A program made the position numbers and the translations under genes. A DNA stretch of 64,000 bases. It comes from Bacteroidales bacterium (GTDB lineage Bacteria > Bacteroidota > Bacteroidia > Bacteroidales > ML635J-15). Below the pieces are notes generated by a model. It was not told where the DNA came from. It searched no databases and was given only the letters and a program-made list of their open reading frames with translations. Below are positions 34,487 through 43,317 of this stretch, piece by piece. The DNA lies in contig QKHS01000012.1 in NCBI GenBank assembly GCA_003249955.1, forward strand, positions 124,001 to 188,000, in the 5' to 3' direction. How positions within the stretch are numbered: position 1 is the first letter of the stretch; each line of letters opens with the position of its first letter.

Positions 34487-35404
34487 ATGATTACTTCGTA
34501 CCAGTTTGTGAAATTTAAAGAGGACTCGTTTGTTGACTTCCACCGTCAGTTGGCAGAGCAAAACACTGTTTCGTGCTTCGACTTTGAAGATAGTATCATC
34601 GACTTTAAGCAAAATGATACCAACAGATACAAGTCAGATTACCGTGATAAGGTAGTGCATCTTGTTAATAAGCATAAGGTAAAAATCCTTAAATCATGGC
34701 TTGGCTTCCGTATAAACGAATACGGCAATAACAGATACTTTGATGATATTCATGCTCTGAATTCTCTCGGGGATATTAAGTTTAAATGTGTCTTTCTTTC
34801 AAATTGTAACTCGGTAGAAGTTCTCAAAAAGTTTATTGATGAAAACTCCAACCTAAGGTTTGACGAGGTAATTCCTATTGTTGAGAATAATGATTCTTAC
34901 ACAAATCTGGAAGATATAATGATGTTTAAACATCCGAAGTTTAAAAACATAGCTTTCGGACATTGCGACTATAATCTTAATTGCAATATTTTTCCGTTTA
35001 TTCATCAGGATAACCCAAGATATTGGTTCTGGATTCAGAAATTTGAAAAACTTTGCAAAGAACAAAAAATAGGATATATAAATTCTCCGTATTTAAATGT
35101 TAATCACACAACCCACTTTAAACTCATGCTTAAGAATACAAGCAGGTTTTTCGAAAACTGGGGACAGATTACATTAAATACACAGCAAAGTTCAACCTGT
35201 TTCCATTTTAAGGATACCGATCTTATAAATGTGCGTGAACTCGATTTTCTTGATAACATGAATATTACCGAATATGCCGGCAAAGTTGTGGATTTATTCG
35301 AAAAATACAATCCCGAAGGAAGAGGATACACTATTATGCCTGATACCAAGATATTTATAAGTCCTCAGGAATACGTAGCGGCAAAGAGGTTTATCTCGGA
35401 ATAA
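34487..35404 (+). CDS. HpcH/HpaI aldolase / citrate lyase beta-like protein
   Basis: This 305-residue protein shows, in weak form, the CitE/HpcH TIM-barrel plan: CFDFEDSIIDF (the acidic metal site), GFRINEYGNNRYFDDIHAL (the arginine-asparagine substrate motif), EVIPIVENNDSYTNLEDI, and NIAFGHCDYNLN near residue 160. The C-terminus ISPQEYVAAKRF also fits. Enzymes of this family cleave or form C-C bonds of acyl-CoA or oxo acids. The substrate is unknown. It follows the small peptide by two bases and ends at a strong terminator. Confidence 0.65.
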   Translation: MITSYQFVKFKEDSFVDFHRQLAEQNTVSCFDFEDSIIDFKQNDTNRYKSDYRDKVVHLVNKHKVKILKSWLGFRINEYGNNRYFDDIHALNSLGDIKFKCVFLSNCNSVEVLKKFIDENSNLRFDEVIPIVENNDSYTNLEDIMMFKHPKFKNIAFGHCDYNLNCNIFPFIHQDNPRYWFWIQKFEKLCKEQKIGYINSPYLNVNHTTHFKLMLKNTSRFFENWGQITLNTQQSSTCFHFKDTDLINVRELDFLDNMNITEYAGKVVDLFEKYNPEGRGYTIMPDTKIFISPQEYVAAKRFISE

Positions 35405-35422
35405 AAATAAATAAATACAAGC

Positions 35423-35450
35423 AAAAGGTGGATAATGTCCACCTTTTTTG
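35423..35450 (+). terminator. Terminator of the cyd-region transcript
   Basis: Stem aaaaggtgga/tccacctttt (35423-35432 with 35438-35447) with a five-base loop, followed by a T-run. It closes the transcription unit from 31414. Confidence 0.9.
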
Positions 35451-35525
35451 TTTGTAATAAACCTATAAACATAATTGTGTATCTGGTATTATAATTTTAA
35501 TTTTTGCAAAATCTGCTGTTTGTAA

Positions 35526-35924
35526 TGTTTATGTAATATCATAGTTGTAAACCCAGAATTGGGATGGAGTGGCCGGATTGGTGTAAGATATTACGCTGCT
35601 AATTATGGATATCAACCGGAAGGTTTATATTTTGCGTTAGACTACAGGATGCAAAGATATAGCTCAACTCTTAGAAGTGTCGGATCTATAACAGCATTAA
35701 ATCAGGATCTTTCGCGCATCAATAACGATGTAAGGTTTACATTGGGATATGTAAAGTATTGGGGTGATAATTTCTTTATTGAACCATATGCAGGCTTTGG
35801 AATCCGTTCAAGTAAGATTGATGTTGCTGTACCTGATGAACTTTCAAATACTGTTTCGGTAAACCCGTAAACAAGACTAATGCCTAACCTTTCATTAGGA
35901 GCTAAAATAGGCATCTGGTTTTAA
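35526..35924 (+). pseudogene. Decayed outer-membrane beta-barrel gene
   Basis: The frame is open from 35526 and reads like the second half of a small barrel (GWSGRIGVRYYAANYGY, FALDYRMQRYS, RFTLGYVKYWG, FIEPYAGFGIRSS). There is no start codon with a signal peptide, so the 5' part is missing. The stop at 35868-35870 is followed in the same frame by 17 residues (TRLMPNLSLGAKIGIWF), the expected final strand of a barrel, before the next stop at 35922-35924. The simplest reading is a 5' deletion plus one nonsense change. Confidence 0.75.
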
Positions 35925-36337
35925 TTATATCTGCCTTCATTAACTACTATGTTGATGAACTGAGTTCTGAGTGTAATCCTTTTTGAAATAAAGTATTAGG
36001 TATAACGGATAAAATCTATGTTTTTCACATTTCTGTTGAAAGGTAAAACAACTGTTTACTGTCTTGTATGCAACATTTTCATGTTGTAACTGCCCTTATT
36101 TTGTTCACATTGCTAATTGATTTTTAGCGGTGTTCACGAAGGCTTCGCCGTTGGAGGGTAAAAACAACATGCATATCTTCAGAACCTAATGGGGAAGGAG
36201 CAGATTTAATAAACGGTGTTGTTATATCAGATTGCTTTTTAGGAATGTTTTAAATGTGAACTTCTCCGGCCAATTGATGGCAATATAATTGTCAATTGTA
36301 TTTGACAGCAAATTTATTGTCAGCTATTTTTAAATTT
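35925..36337. other. Intergenic stretch with no recognisable gene
   Basis: There are short open runs only, none with a start, and some stretches read as weak coding remnants (for example GEGADLINGVVISDC at about 36196-36240, without a start). A short GC-rich palindrome (gaaggcttcgcc) lies near 36140. I see nothing else. It lies beside the decayed gene and may be further debris. Confidence 0.5.
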
Positions 36338-36727
36338 TTATTCCTGCAACCATCCGATAAGCCAATAAGTGATATAACTAAAGATAATTCCTGCTAAAAT
36401 TAAAACCGTAGCCCACAGATAACTGTCAATAAATAAAATTAATGCAACAGTTATTGAAACCCAAAGCTGAGAAATAACGAAAAGCTTAAACCATAAGTTT
36501 TTCTTTTTTGCATTGGTATCCGACAATATTTTACCAATAATTTTTTGCCTTAACATCCAATTGTAAAGTTTTCCGGAACTGTTTGCAAATAAAAACAAAG
36601 CCAGCAATATAAACGGAATAGCAGGAAACCCGGGTAATATTATGCCAATATACGCTAATCCCAGAAATATTATTCCTGACAATAAAAAAATCAGTTTCTT
36701 TGTTTTATTCTTTTTGTTAACAGTCAT
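36338..36727 (-). CDS. DUF454/YbaN-family membrane protein
   Basis: A 129-residue protein with a basic N-terminus and three or four helices (LIFLLSGIIFLGLAYIGII, PFILLALFLFANS, LFVISQLWVSITVALILF, LWATVLILAGIIFSYITYWL). The motif GIILPGFPAIPFILLALF followed by ANSSGKLYNWML is the DUF454 (YbaN) signature. Function unknown; relatives often sit beside heme or lipid genes. Its ATG overlaps the stop of the epimerase gene by one base, so the two are coupled. Confidence 0.85.
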   Translation of the reverse strand: MTVNKKNKTKKLIFLLSGIIFLGLAYIGIILPGFPAIPFILLALFLFANSSGKLYNWMLRQKIIGKILSDTNAKKKNLWFKLFVISQLWVSITVALILFIDSYLWATVLILAGIIFSYITYWLIGWLQE

Positions 36728-37707
36728 TACAACATCCAGGCATATTTTCTATTGCCTGTTTTAAGTTCTTCCACACCGCCTACTCTGTTAATCCAGTCTT
36801 TGAGTTCGGGAAGAGCAGAATCAAAATTCTGCACAGGCTTATAATTCAGTTCTTTTTTAATCTTGCTAATGTCCAGAACCATGTCCTGAGAAAAAGACCT
36901 GACTAAAAGCGGAGTAATGCCTCCGATTTTAAAAACAGATATCAGTTTAAGAAACCATAAACCTATTTCTTTTTCTTTTACCGGCCCGGAGTAGAACGCA
37001 GCAATAATTTTTCTGATTACCTCAACAAATATATAAACTTCGTCATCAGCAACATTGTAAATATTTATTCCTTTTTTGCCTGATGCTATGCACAGGTCTG
37101 ATGCTTTTGCAATATTTTCGTAATGTGTAAGTGATACGCTGGTTTTCATTTCTCCGGGACGTGAAAACACACCGTTTTTAACCAATTTTAATATTCTTGG
37201 CATAATCACTCTGTCACCCGGACCATAAAATGCCCGTGGTCTGAGTATAAAACACGATTCGTGTTTTGTTGTTTCAGCTAAAATCATTTCAGCAGCCAGT
37301 TTAGATTTGCCATAAGGTGATAATAATTTATTGTTTTGGTTCCCGGCCATGTCCTCGGTAATTTTGGCAGGATGTGGCAGATAAACCGAAGATGAAGAAA
37401 TCTGTATAAAGGTCTTTACAGATTTTGATGCTCTTGCCGTGTTACGGGTACCGGTTACGTTTGGGGTATATAAATCATTATAGCTTGCTTTATCATCAGA
37501 CAATGCAGCGGTATGAATGCAAACGTCGGCATCGGGTAATTCAAATTCGTTATTAATGTCAATATTCAGGTAGCTTGCAAACTTCAGCAGGTTTTTCGGC
37601 GGGTTTTTGTCTCTGCCACAAGCTATAACGTCATTGCCTTGCTGAGAATAATATCTGGTCAGGTATGCTCCCAATGAGCCTGTCGCTCCTGTTATAATGA
37701 TTTTCAT
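36727..37707 (-). CDS. NAD(P)-dependent epimerase/3-beta-HSD-type dehydrogenase
   Basis: A 326-residue extended short-chain dehydrogenase. The Rossmann motif TGATGSLGAYLTRYY, an acidic residue in DADVCIHTAAL, the catalytic SSSSVYLPHP and YGKSKLAAEM motifs, and RPRAFYGPGDRVIMPRILK are visible. The family oxidises hydroxyls or epimerises sugars or steroid-like substrates. It is divergent from the dikinase operon at 38070 across a 362-base gap, and co-oriented with the DUF454 gene. It may belong to the same small-molecule pathway as the dikinase operon and the HMGR-like fusion. Confidence 0.88.
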   Translation of the reverse strand: MKIIITGATGSLGAYLTRYYSQQGNDVIACGRDKNPPKNLLKFASYLNIDINNEFELPDADVCIHTAALSDDKASYNDLYTPNVTGTRNTARASKSVKTFIQISSSSVYLPHPAKITEDMAGNQNNKLLSPYGKSKLAAEMILAETTKHESCFILRPRAFYGPGDRVIMPRILKLVKNGVFSRPGEMKTSVSLTHYENIAKASDLCIASGKKGINIYNVADDEVYIFVEVIRKIIAAFYSGPVKEKEIGLWFLKLISVFKIGGITPLLVRSFSQDMVLDISKIKKELNYKPVQNFDSALPELKDWINRVGGVEELKTGNRKYAWML

Positions 37708-38069
37708 TTTAATGCTGTTATTTTATCTTCGGTTTATTTTGAAAACACACAAATTTACTATTAATTATCTGGTTCTGATACAAATTTATTTATTGCACTT
37801 TCAGTAATCTGCAAATCCGGATTACTCAGTAAAGAGCACTTACAATTAAGTTAAGCAGTAAACAAAAAAGCGCATATGTTTCAGGCACAAAGCAGAGATG
37901 CTTCAGCAGATATTTTACCGATGTTAAAGCTTAACCCGATAAATCCTGTGCTCAGGCTTGTTTTTGTCTGCAGGATACATACTCCGGGACTTTGGCGAAA
38001 TTGAATTGAGCTAAGTTTTCCCTAAGCCATTTATCATATTTTTCCTACTTTTGTTTTAGATTTAAAAAA
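37708..38069. other. Divergent intergenic region with a promoter for the dikinase operon
   Basis: Between the epimerase (-) and the dikinase (+) there is no gene. A TAnnTTTG match (tacttttg) lies at 38046-38053, 16 bases before the dikinase start. No obvious operator or palindrome beyond a 10-base aatccggatt near 37815. Confidence 0.5.
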
Positions 38070-40544
38070 ATGAGCAGATTTATCAGCAGTAAGGAATTTA
38101 ATGGTGCGGACTACAAAGCCGGAGCCAAAGCCAAAGGATTAGCCTTGCTTAAAAATAGCGGATTTTTATGTCCGGATTTTTATGTGCTGGATTATAGCTT
38201 TCTTTCTGAAATAAATAATGATGCCATAAATCTGAAAGATGTACTGCAGCAATGGGTAAAAGAGAATAATATTGACATCGGAAAACTCTGGGCGGTACGC
38301 TCAAGTACACAGGAAGAAGACGGGGAATCAAAATCTTATGCAGGACTTTTTAAAACAGAAATAAATATTAGTACTGATTGTCTGGAGCAGTCTATTCTTA
38401 ATGTACTTGACTCATATTCAGGTCTTAATAACGATGCATATTCCTCAAATGTAAAAACCGGTTATGGGATTATTATTCAGGAAATGATTATGCCTGATTA
38501 TTCGGGTGTGATTTTTTCACATAATCCAAACGACCAAAGAGATGATACTGTTTTTATAGATATAATTCCCGGAGCAGGCGAAAATCTGGTTTCCGGTAAA
38601 GAAAAAGCTTATTCTGTAAAGTTTAAAGCCGGTAGTTTGATTTTTGACGAGACCCGGCAAGTTTATAATGGCGAAATTTTTAATCAGAATCTGGTTAAAG
38701 TTTCAAAATCGGGTAATGAAATAAAAAATGAACTCTGCACAATCTGGCCACAACTTATAAAAGGAGCAAAGCGGCTATCAAAAATTAAAAAAACTGCTGT
38801 TGATATTGAATTTTGCATTGCAGAAAAAAAAATCTATTGGCTGCAGGTCAGACCTGTCACCACAGGAAAAGATGAAAGCTATATTTGGGACAATACCGCA
38901 ACCGAAGGTAATTATCCGGGAGTAATAATGCCTTTAAGCATAAGTCTTATTCAGAATTCGTTTTCGAAAGCATATCGTGGCCTTGCTGCTTATTTGGGAA
39001 TGCCGGAAAAACTGCTAAGTAAGAACGAAGAGCTTTTGAAGTATATGATTGGCGAAATTCAGGGCGGATTATATTATAATGTCACAGCCTGGCAAAAACT
39101 GATTTGTCAGTTACCATTTGGTAAAAAAATCAGTAAGTCTTTAACTTCGGTTTGGGGAATGGAAAAAGCCGGATTCTATCCGGAGAAAAATCGTTTTGCA
39201 TGTTTTACTAAAACCAGAATGTTGATTAATCTGGTTTTCTCAATACTTTTTCTAAATTCCATCAGAAAAAAATATATTAAAAGATATTCTCAAATTCAGA
39301 ATAAAATAGATGCTATTGAGCTTAATTCTTTGACATACAGAGAACTGACTGAGATTTATAAAGAACTTGAGCAAAAAATGATTGACAATTGGGAAGCTCC
39401 GCTTTTAAATAACCTTTTCACTGTTGTTCTAATGTTGATCTCAGGAAAAGTAATAGAAAAGTCAAAACTAAATGTTTTGTATCCCAACTTTATAAACGAC
39501 AGCTTAATTGCACAATCGCAAGTAATATCGGTAAAAATTGTAAAAGAATTTAAAGCAATTTTAAATGATATTAAAGCAGACACTAACTTAAGCCGGATGT
39601 TCAGTGATTTTGAGCCTGAGGATATTTTCAAAATGCTGCAAACAAGCAAAAAAAGTTTAGCTCAGAGAATTTCAGATTATGTGAATAATTACGGAGATCG
39701 TTCTGATGAGCCGGAACTTAAAATGGAAACTGTAACCTATAGAGAAAATCCGGTTAAGTTTATTGCATATATTAAATCTAACCTTAATGCTGATTCTGAA
39801 ACCGGTGCAAATCCTGTAAATTTTGACTACCGGGCTGTTGTGAAGGAGAATTATAAATGGAATATCCCATATAGAATTCTTGTTTTGTGGACTGTGAAAC
39901 AAATGATAAAAAGAGTTTCAGACAGAGAAAATTTCAGGTATATGAGAACCTGTACTTATGGCTTGGTCAGACGTATATTCCGGGAGATGGATAACGAACT
40001 TTTAAAAGAGAATCTTATTCTACAAAAAAATGACAGTCTTTATCTTAATCTCGAAGAGTTATTAAATACAGAATTACTGCCACAATTTAAAACTATTATT
40101 CACAACAGAAAAGAGTTATATTCTGAATATTCTGATAAAAACAGGATAACCCGTTATAAACAAACCGGATTGCAGTTTGTCCCGGTTGAAATATGTGCAG
40201 GTCATGAATCCGACACAATTATAAAAGGAACAGGATGTTGCAGTGGAATTGTTAAAGCGGAAGTGAAAATTGTTGACAATGATGTTTCTGTTGCAGAAAA
40301 TGCGGGTGGGAAAATATATGTGGCAAATTATTTTGAACCGGGAAAACTTGGTCTGTTTTCTAAAGCCGCAGGGCTTATCTCTGCAAGAGGGAATCTGTTG
40401 GGACACACTGCAATATTATGCAGAGAAATGGGAATCCCGTCAATTGTCGGAGCAAAAACTGTTCTTGCAAAACTAAAAGACGGAGATATTATTGAAATGA
40501 ACGGTAGTACAGGACAAATAGAAATAGTAAAACGCGATGAATAA
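38070..40544 (+). CDS. PEP-synthase/rifampicin-phosphotransferase-like dikinase
   Basis: This 824-residue enzyme has three parts. An ATP-grasp half (about 1-280) has GAKAKGLALLKNSGF, WAVRSSTQEEDGESKSYAGLF and ADIEFCI... ending WLQVRPVTTG, the dikinase ATP-binding signatures. A middle region (280-700) starts with YIWDNTATEGNYPGV, as in rifampicin phosphotransferases. The C-terminal swivelling domain carries the phosphorylated histidine H779 in ARGNLLGHTAILCREMGIPS. Such enzymes split ATP into AMP, phosphate and a phosphorylated substrate. The middle domain, which sets the substrate, is divergent, so the substrate is unknown. It heads a four-gene operon. Confidence 0.88.
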   Translation: MSRFISSKEFNGADYKAGAKAKGLALLKNSGFLCPDFYVLDYSFLSEINNDAINLKDVLQQWVKENNIDIGKLWAVRSSTQEEDGESKSYAGLFKTEINISTDCLEQSILNVLDSYSGLNNDAYSSNVKTGYGIIIQEMIMPDYSGVIFSHNPNDQRDDTVFIDIIPGAGENLVSGKEKAYSVKFKAGSLIFDETRQVYNGEIFNQNLVKVSKSGNEIKNELCTIWPQLIKGAKRLSKIKKTAVDIEFCIAEKKIYWLQVRPVTTGKDESYIWDNTATEGNYPGVIMPLSISLIQNSFSKAYRGLAAYLGMPEKLLSKNEELLKYMIGEIQGGLYYNVTAWQKLICQLPFGKKISKSLTSVWGMEKAGFYPEKNRFACFTKTRMLINLVFSILFLNSIRKKYIKRYSQIQNKIDAIELNSLTYRELTEIYKELEQKMIDNWEAPLLNNLFTVVLMLISGKVIEKSKLNVLYPNFINDSLIAQSQVISVKIVKEFKAILNDIKADTNLSRMFSDFEPEDIFKMLQTSKKSLAQRISDYVNNYGDRSDEPELKMETVTYRENPVKFIAYIKSNLNADSETGANPVNFDYRAVVKENYKWNIPYRILVLWTVKQMIKRVSDRENFRYMRTCTYGLVRRIFREMDNELLKENLILQKNDSLYLNLEELLNTELLPQFKTIIHNRKELYSEYSDKNRITRYKQTGLQFVPVEICAGHESDTIIKGTGCCSGIVKAEVKIVDNDVSVAENAGGKIYVANYFEPGKLGLFSKAAGLISARGNLLGHTAILCREMGIPSIVGAKTVLAKLKDGDIIEMNGSTGQIEIVKRDE

Positions 40545-41895
40545 TTTTGAAGCAGTGTCAATACTCAGTAAAACTATACTCATTACCGGGGATAAGCTGA
40601 GGCTGAATGATTTCGTAGAAACCCTGATCCCTGATAAAGCGGCTGAGAAAGAATTTTTTGATTATTGCAAAGAATGGAAACTAGCCCCCTGGACATATAC
40701 ACAACTTAAAAGAAATGATTTATTTAATAAGTTGTCGCCGGAAATTCAAACGTGTTTTGAAAATTCGCATAGTGAAATTCAGGCTCAAAACGAAAAACGC
40801 AATAAAGAGGCATGCAGGTTTTTGACAGAATTTAAGAAAAACAATATAGAAATAATTATTCTTAAGGGAAATCTGTTTGCGCACACAGTTTATAAAGACA
40901 CCGGCTATAAACGAATGAACGATTTTGATATTCTGATTCATGCGAAAGACTGGGACAGAATTCAGGATATTTATCTCTCACTTGGATATATTCCATTGGG
41001 ATTCGGTTGGAGCGGAGAGAAGCAAAAAGCTGCAAAGTTCAGTCACGTTGGCATGTCGTATATCAGTCCGGATTATTCTTGTATAATCGGCTCGCAGTGG
41101 GGGCTGAAATCTCCGACTACAAACTTTAAAGTTAATATTGACGAGGCCTGGCAAACTGCCAAAGATTTTGATTTTTATGGCATAAATGTTAAACAATTGT
41201 CGCCGGAATACAATCTGCTGCATTTAGTCCTTCACATGGGAATTTTCAAATGCGGAATAAGAGATTGCATGGACGTTTATAACCTGATATTAAACGAAAA
41301 TATTGACTGGACAAAGTATCGCGAAATAATCAAAAATGCGGATGCTGTTGACAAAACAAACTTTACGCTGGTTATGAGTGAGTTATGTTCCGGGAAAATA
41401 TTGCCTGATACTGCCGGGTTACCGGAGCCTTCGGGTTCTTTTGTTACAAAAAGATTGAATAAAAGACTTGAGGTTTACGATAGATTCAGGGATTTCCATC
41501 TGTCTTATAACGATTATTTTCAGGATGTGGAAAAGCTGGTGATTTATTTCAATTTATTTCCCGAATTTCATAAAAAACTGGTTCTGTACCTGAAAATTCT
41601 GGTCAGTATTTATTTTCCGAAGACCGAAATGGCACTAAAGTTATCCGATATTCCGGGTGAAAAGTCATTTTTTAAACGAATGTCCGCCAAAATTAAAGCT
41701 CCGTATTTTGTTTTTGCCTTAATTGCACAGGAAATAGGAGCAAAGTTTACTTTCTTATTATTTGTGAAACTTTATTTTGATTTGATAATCTCGCTGAAAA
41801 ACTATTTCGTAAAAAAAGAATCGTACTTTGATTATCTTGGAAAAAAAGGGATAGATCCTGCCGAAATAGAAAAAGTGGTAAAAAATATTCAATAA
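40537..41895 (+). CDS. Nucleotidyltransferase_5-family protein
   Basis: A 452-residue protein whose central motif ILKGNLFAHTVYKDTGYKR followed by MNDFDILI (about residues 110-135) matches the uncharacterised NTP_transf_5 family: an activating lysine, and an Asp-x-Asp catalytic pair (DFD). The family is found in capsule and natural-product clusters. The C-terminal part (about 300-452) is helical and basic and is longer than usual. It overlaps the dikinase stop by 8 bases. A role in transferring a nucleotide to a small molecule is inferred. Confidence 0.72.
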   Translation: MNNFEAVSILSKTILITGDKLRLNDFVETLIPDKAAEKEFFDYCKEWKLAPWTYTQLKRNDLFNKLSPEIQTCFENSHSEIQAQNEKRNKEACRFLTEFKKNNIEIIILKGNLFAHTVYKDTGYKRMNDFDILIHAKDWDRIQDIYLSLGYIPLGFGWSGEKQKAAKFSHVGMSYISPDYSCIIGSQWGLKSPTTNFKVNIDEAWQTAKDFDFYGINVKQLSPEYNLLHLVLHMGIFKCGIRDCMDVYNLILNENIDWTKYREIIKNADAVDKTNFTLVMSELCSGKILPDTAGLPEPSGSFVTKRLNKRLEVYDRFRDFHLSYNDYFQDVEKLVIYFNLFPEFHKKLVLYLKILVSIYFPKTEMALKLSDIPGEKSFFKRMSAKIKAPYFVFALIAQEIGAKFTFLLFVKLYFDLIISLKNYFVKKESYFDYLGKKGIDPAEIEKVVKNIQ

Positions 41896-41896
41896 T

Positions 41897-42493
41897 ATGT
41901 CAAAAACAATTTGTGTAACAGGAATTGACGGAGCCGGTAAAAACACTTTGCTGGAATTGATAGCCGGGAATCTTAAGTCATTCGTAATAGCTGATATCTG
42001 GGATATTATGAACCGTAGTAACGAAACTCAGATTTTCAACACGAAAAAAGATATAGATAATTACTTATGCAGTCTTAGTCCTGATTCCAGAGCACTTTTT
42101 CTTGCTCATGCATTAAAATACTCCGTTGATAAAGCTTTGGAAACATCAGCCGGATATATTTTACTGAATGCATATTATTATAAATATTTTGCTACAGAAA
42201 TAAGTCTTGGTGCAGACTCTGGGCTTATAGAAGATTTAATGAAGATTTTTCCGGAGCCGGATATAATATTTAATCTGGAAATCGAAGCTGAAACGGCTGC
42301 CTTGCGAAAGAAAAAGTTTTCGCGTTACGAATGTGGAATGGTCTTAAATCCTGACATTGAGAGCTTTATAAAAGCACAAACAAAGGCAAAAGCAAAATGG
42401 GAAATGTTTGATAAGACAAAAATGATAAGTCTGGATGCAACAAAAACTCCAAAACTATTGCTTTCGGAAGCACTGAATATTATTAAACCTTAA
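41897..42493 (+). CDS. Thymidylate-kinase-like P-loop protein, probably inactive
   Basis: A 198-residue P-loop protein. The first loop reads GIDGAGKNTLLEL, which has the Walker A pattern but with asparagine in place of the usual serine or threonine. The substrate motif, DRY in thymidylate kinases, here reads LLNAYYYKYFATEIS (NAY). Both changes suggest loss of phosphate transfer. It lies one base after the nucleotidyltransferase gene and 11 bases before a second kinase-like gene, so it could be a regulatory or binding partner. Confidence 0.75.
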   Translation: MSKTICVTGIDGAGKNTLLELIAGNLKSFVIADIWDIMNRSNETQIFNTKKDIDNYLCSLSPDSRALFLAHALKYSVDKALETSAGYILLNAYYYKYFATEISLGADSGLIEDLMKIFPEPDIIFNLEIEAETAALRKKKFSRYECGMVLNPDIESFIKAQTKAKAKWEMFDKTKMISLDATKTPKLLLSEALNIIKP

Positions 42494-42504
42494 TAATTGC
42501 CCGG

Positions 42505-43314
42505 ATGAAACTGATTCTGATAACAGGTCTGGATGGTTCAGGGAAAAGCTCTTTGCTTACAAAGCTGGAAGAAAATTCTACTGGCGGCGGAATTGCATTT
42601 TTAAGAGTTCCTAAAATTGATTCCCATTTATTTGAGAACAATAAAATACTATTTGGCACCTCTTGTTTTATTAATCATCTTCATGCACAGGCCGATGAAT
42701 TAAAAATTCCTCAGTTAAAGGTAATTGCAATGTTTTCGGCAATGCTTGTCTTTAAGGAATTATTGAATGAACTTGCGGCAAAATCTCCACTGGTTGTTTT
42801 TTGCGAACGCCACCCACTTATTGATACAGCAGTTTATGCGTATTTTTATTCGGGCAGTAAAATGAATCCCAAAAATGTTGCAGAATCAATTTTTCAGCAA
42901 TTGAACAATAAATATAACAATGAACTTGCTTACCTGCATTCCTTATTAAAATTGCCCGAAACCGGGAATCCGGCTTTAAGCTATTTATACTTTATTCACA
43001 AACAATTTAGCTCCGGGGACATTATAAGCACAGATAAATTGTCACAATTATTCAATATCGGATTACCGGATAAGATATATTATCTGGATGCAAAACCCGA
43101 AGTCCTTATGCAAAGGCTTAAGCAAAGAGAATCAAGAACAGGGAATACCGGGAATATGGAAGCACATGAGACTGTCAAAGCCTTTGAAAAAATGCAACCT
43201 GTTTATAAACTTATTCTTGATAATGCCAATACGGAAATTGAGAATATTAATGCCAACAGTTTTAAGAATCTGGATAAGACTTATAATGAATTGCAAAAAG
43301 AATTTTTAAAATAA
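42505..43314 (+). CDS. Thymidylate-kinase-like P-loop kinase
   Basis: A 269-residue relative of the preceding protein that looks intact. Walker A is GLDGSGKSSLLTKLEEN, the DRY-type motif is VVFCERHPLIDTAVYAYFYSG, and a LID-like RLKQRESRTGNTGNMEAHETVKAFEKM follows near residue 210. An insert of about 70 residues (about 130-195) is not in classical thymidylate kinase. The substrate is likely a nucleotide or another alcohol but is not known. It ends three bases from the convergent HMGR-fusion gene. Confidence 0.78.
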   Translation: MKLILITGLDGSGKSSLLTKLEENSTGGGIAFLRVPKIDSHLFENNKILFGTSCFINHLHAQADELKIPQLKVIAMFSAMLVFKELLNELAAKSPLVVFCERHPLIDTAVYAYFYSGSKMNPKNVAESIFQQLNNKYNNELAYLHSLLKLPETGNPALSYLYFIHKQFSSGDIISTDKLSQLFNIGLPDKIYYLDAKPEVLMQRLKQRESRTGNTGNMEAHETVKAFEKMQPVYKLILDNANTEIENINANSFKNLDKTYNELQKEFLK

Positions 43315-43317
43315 TGC

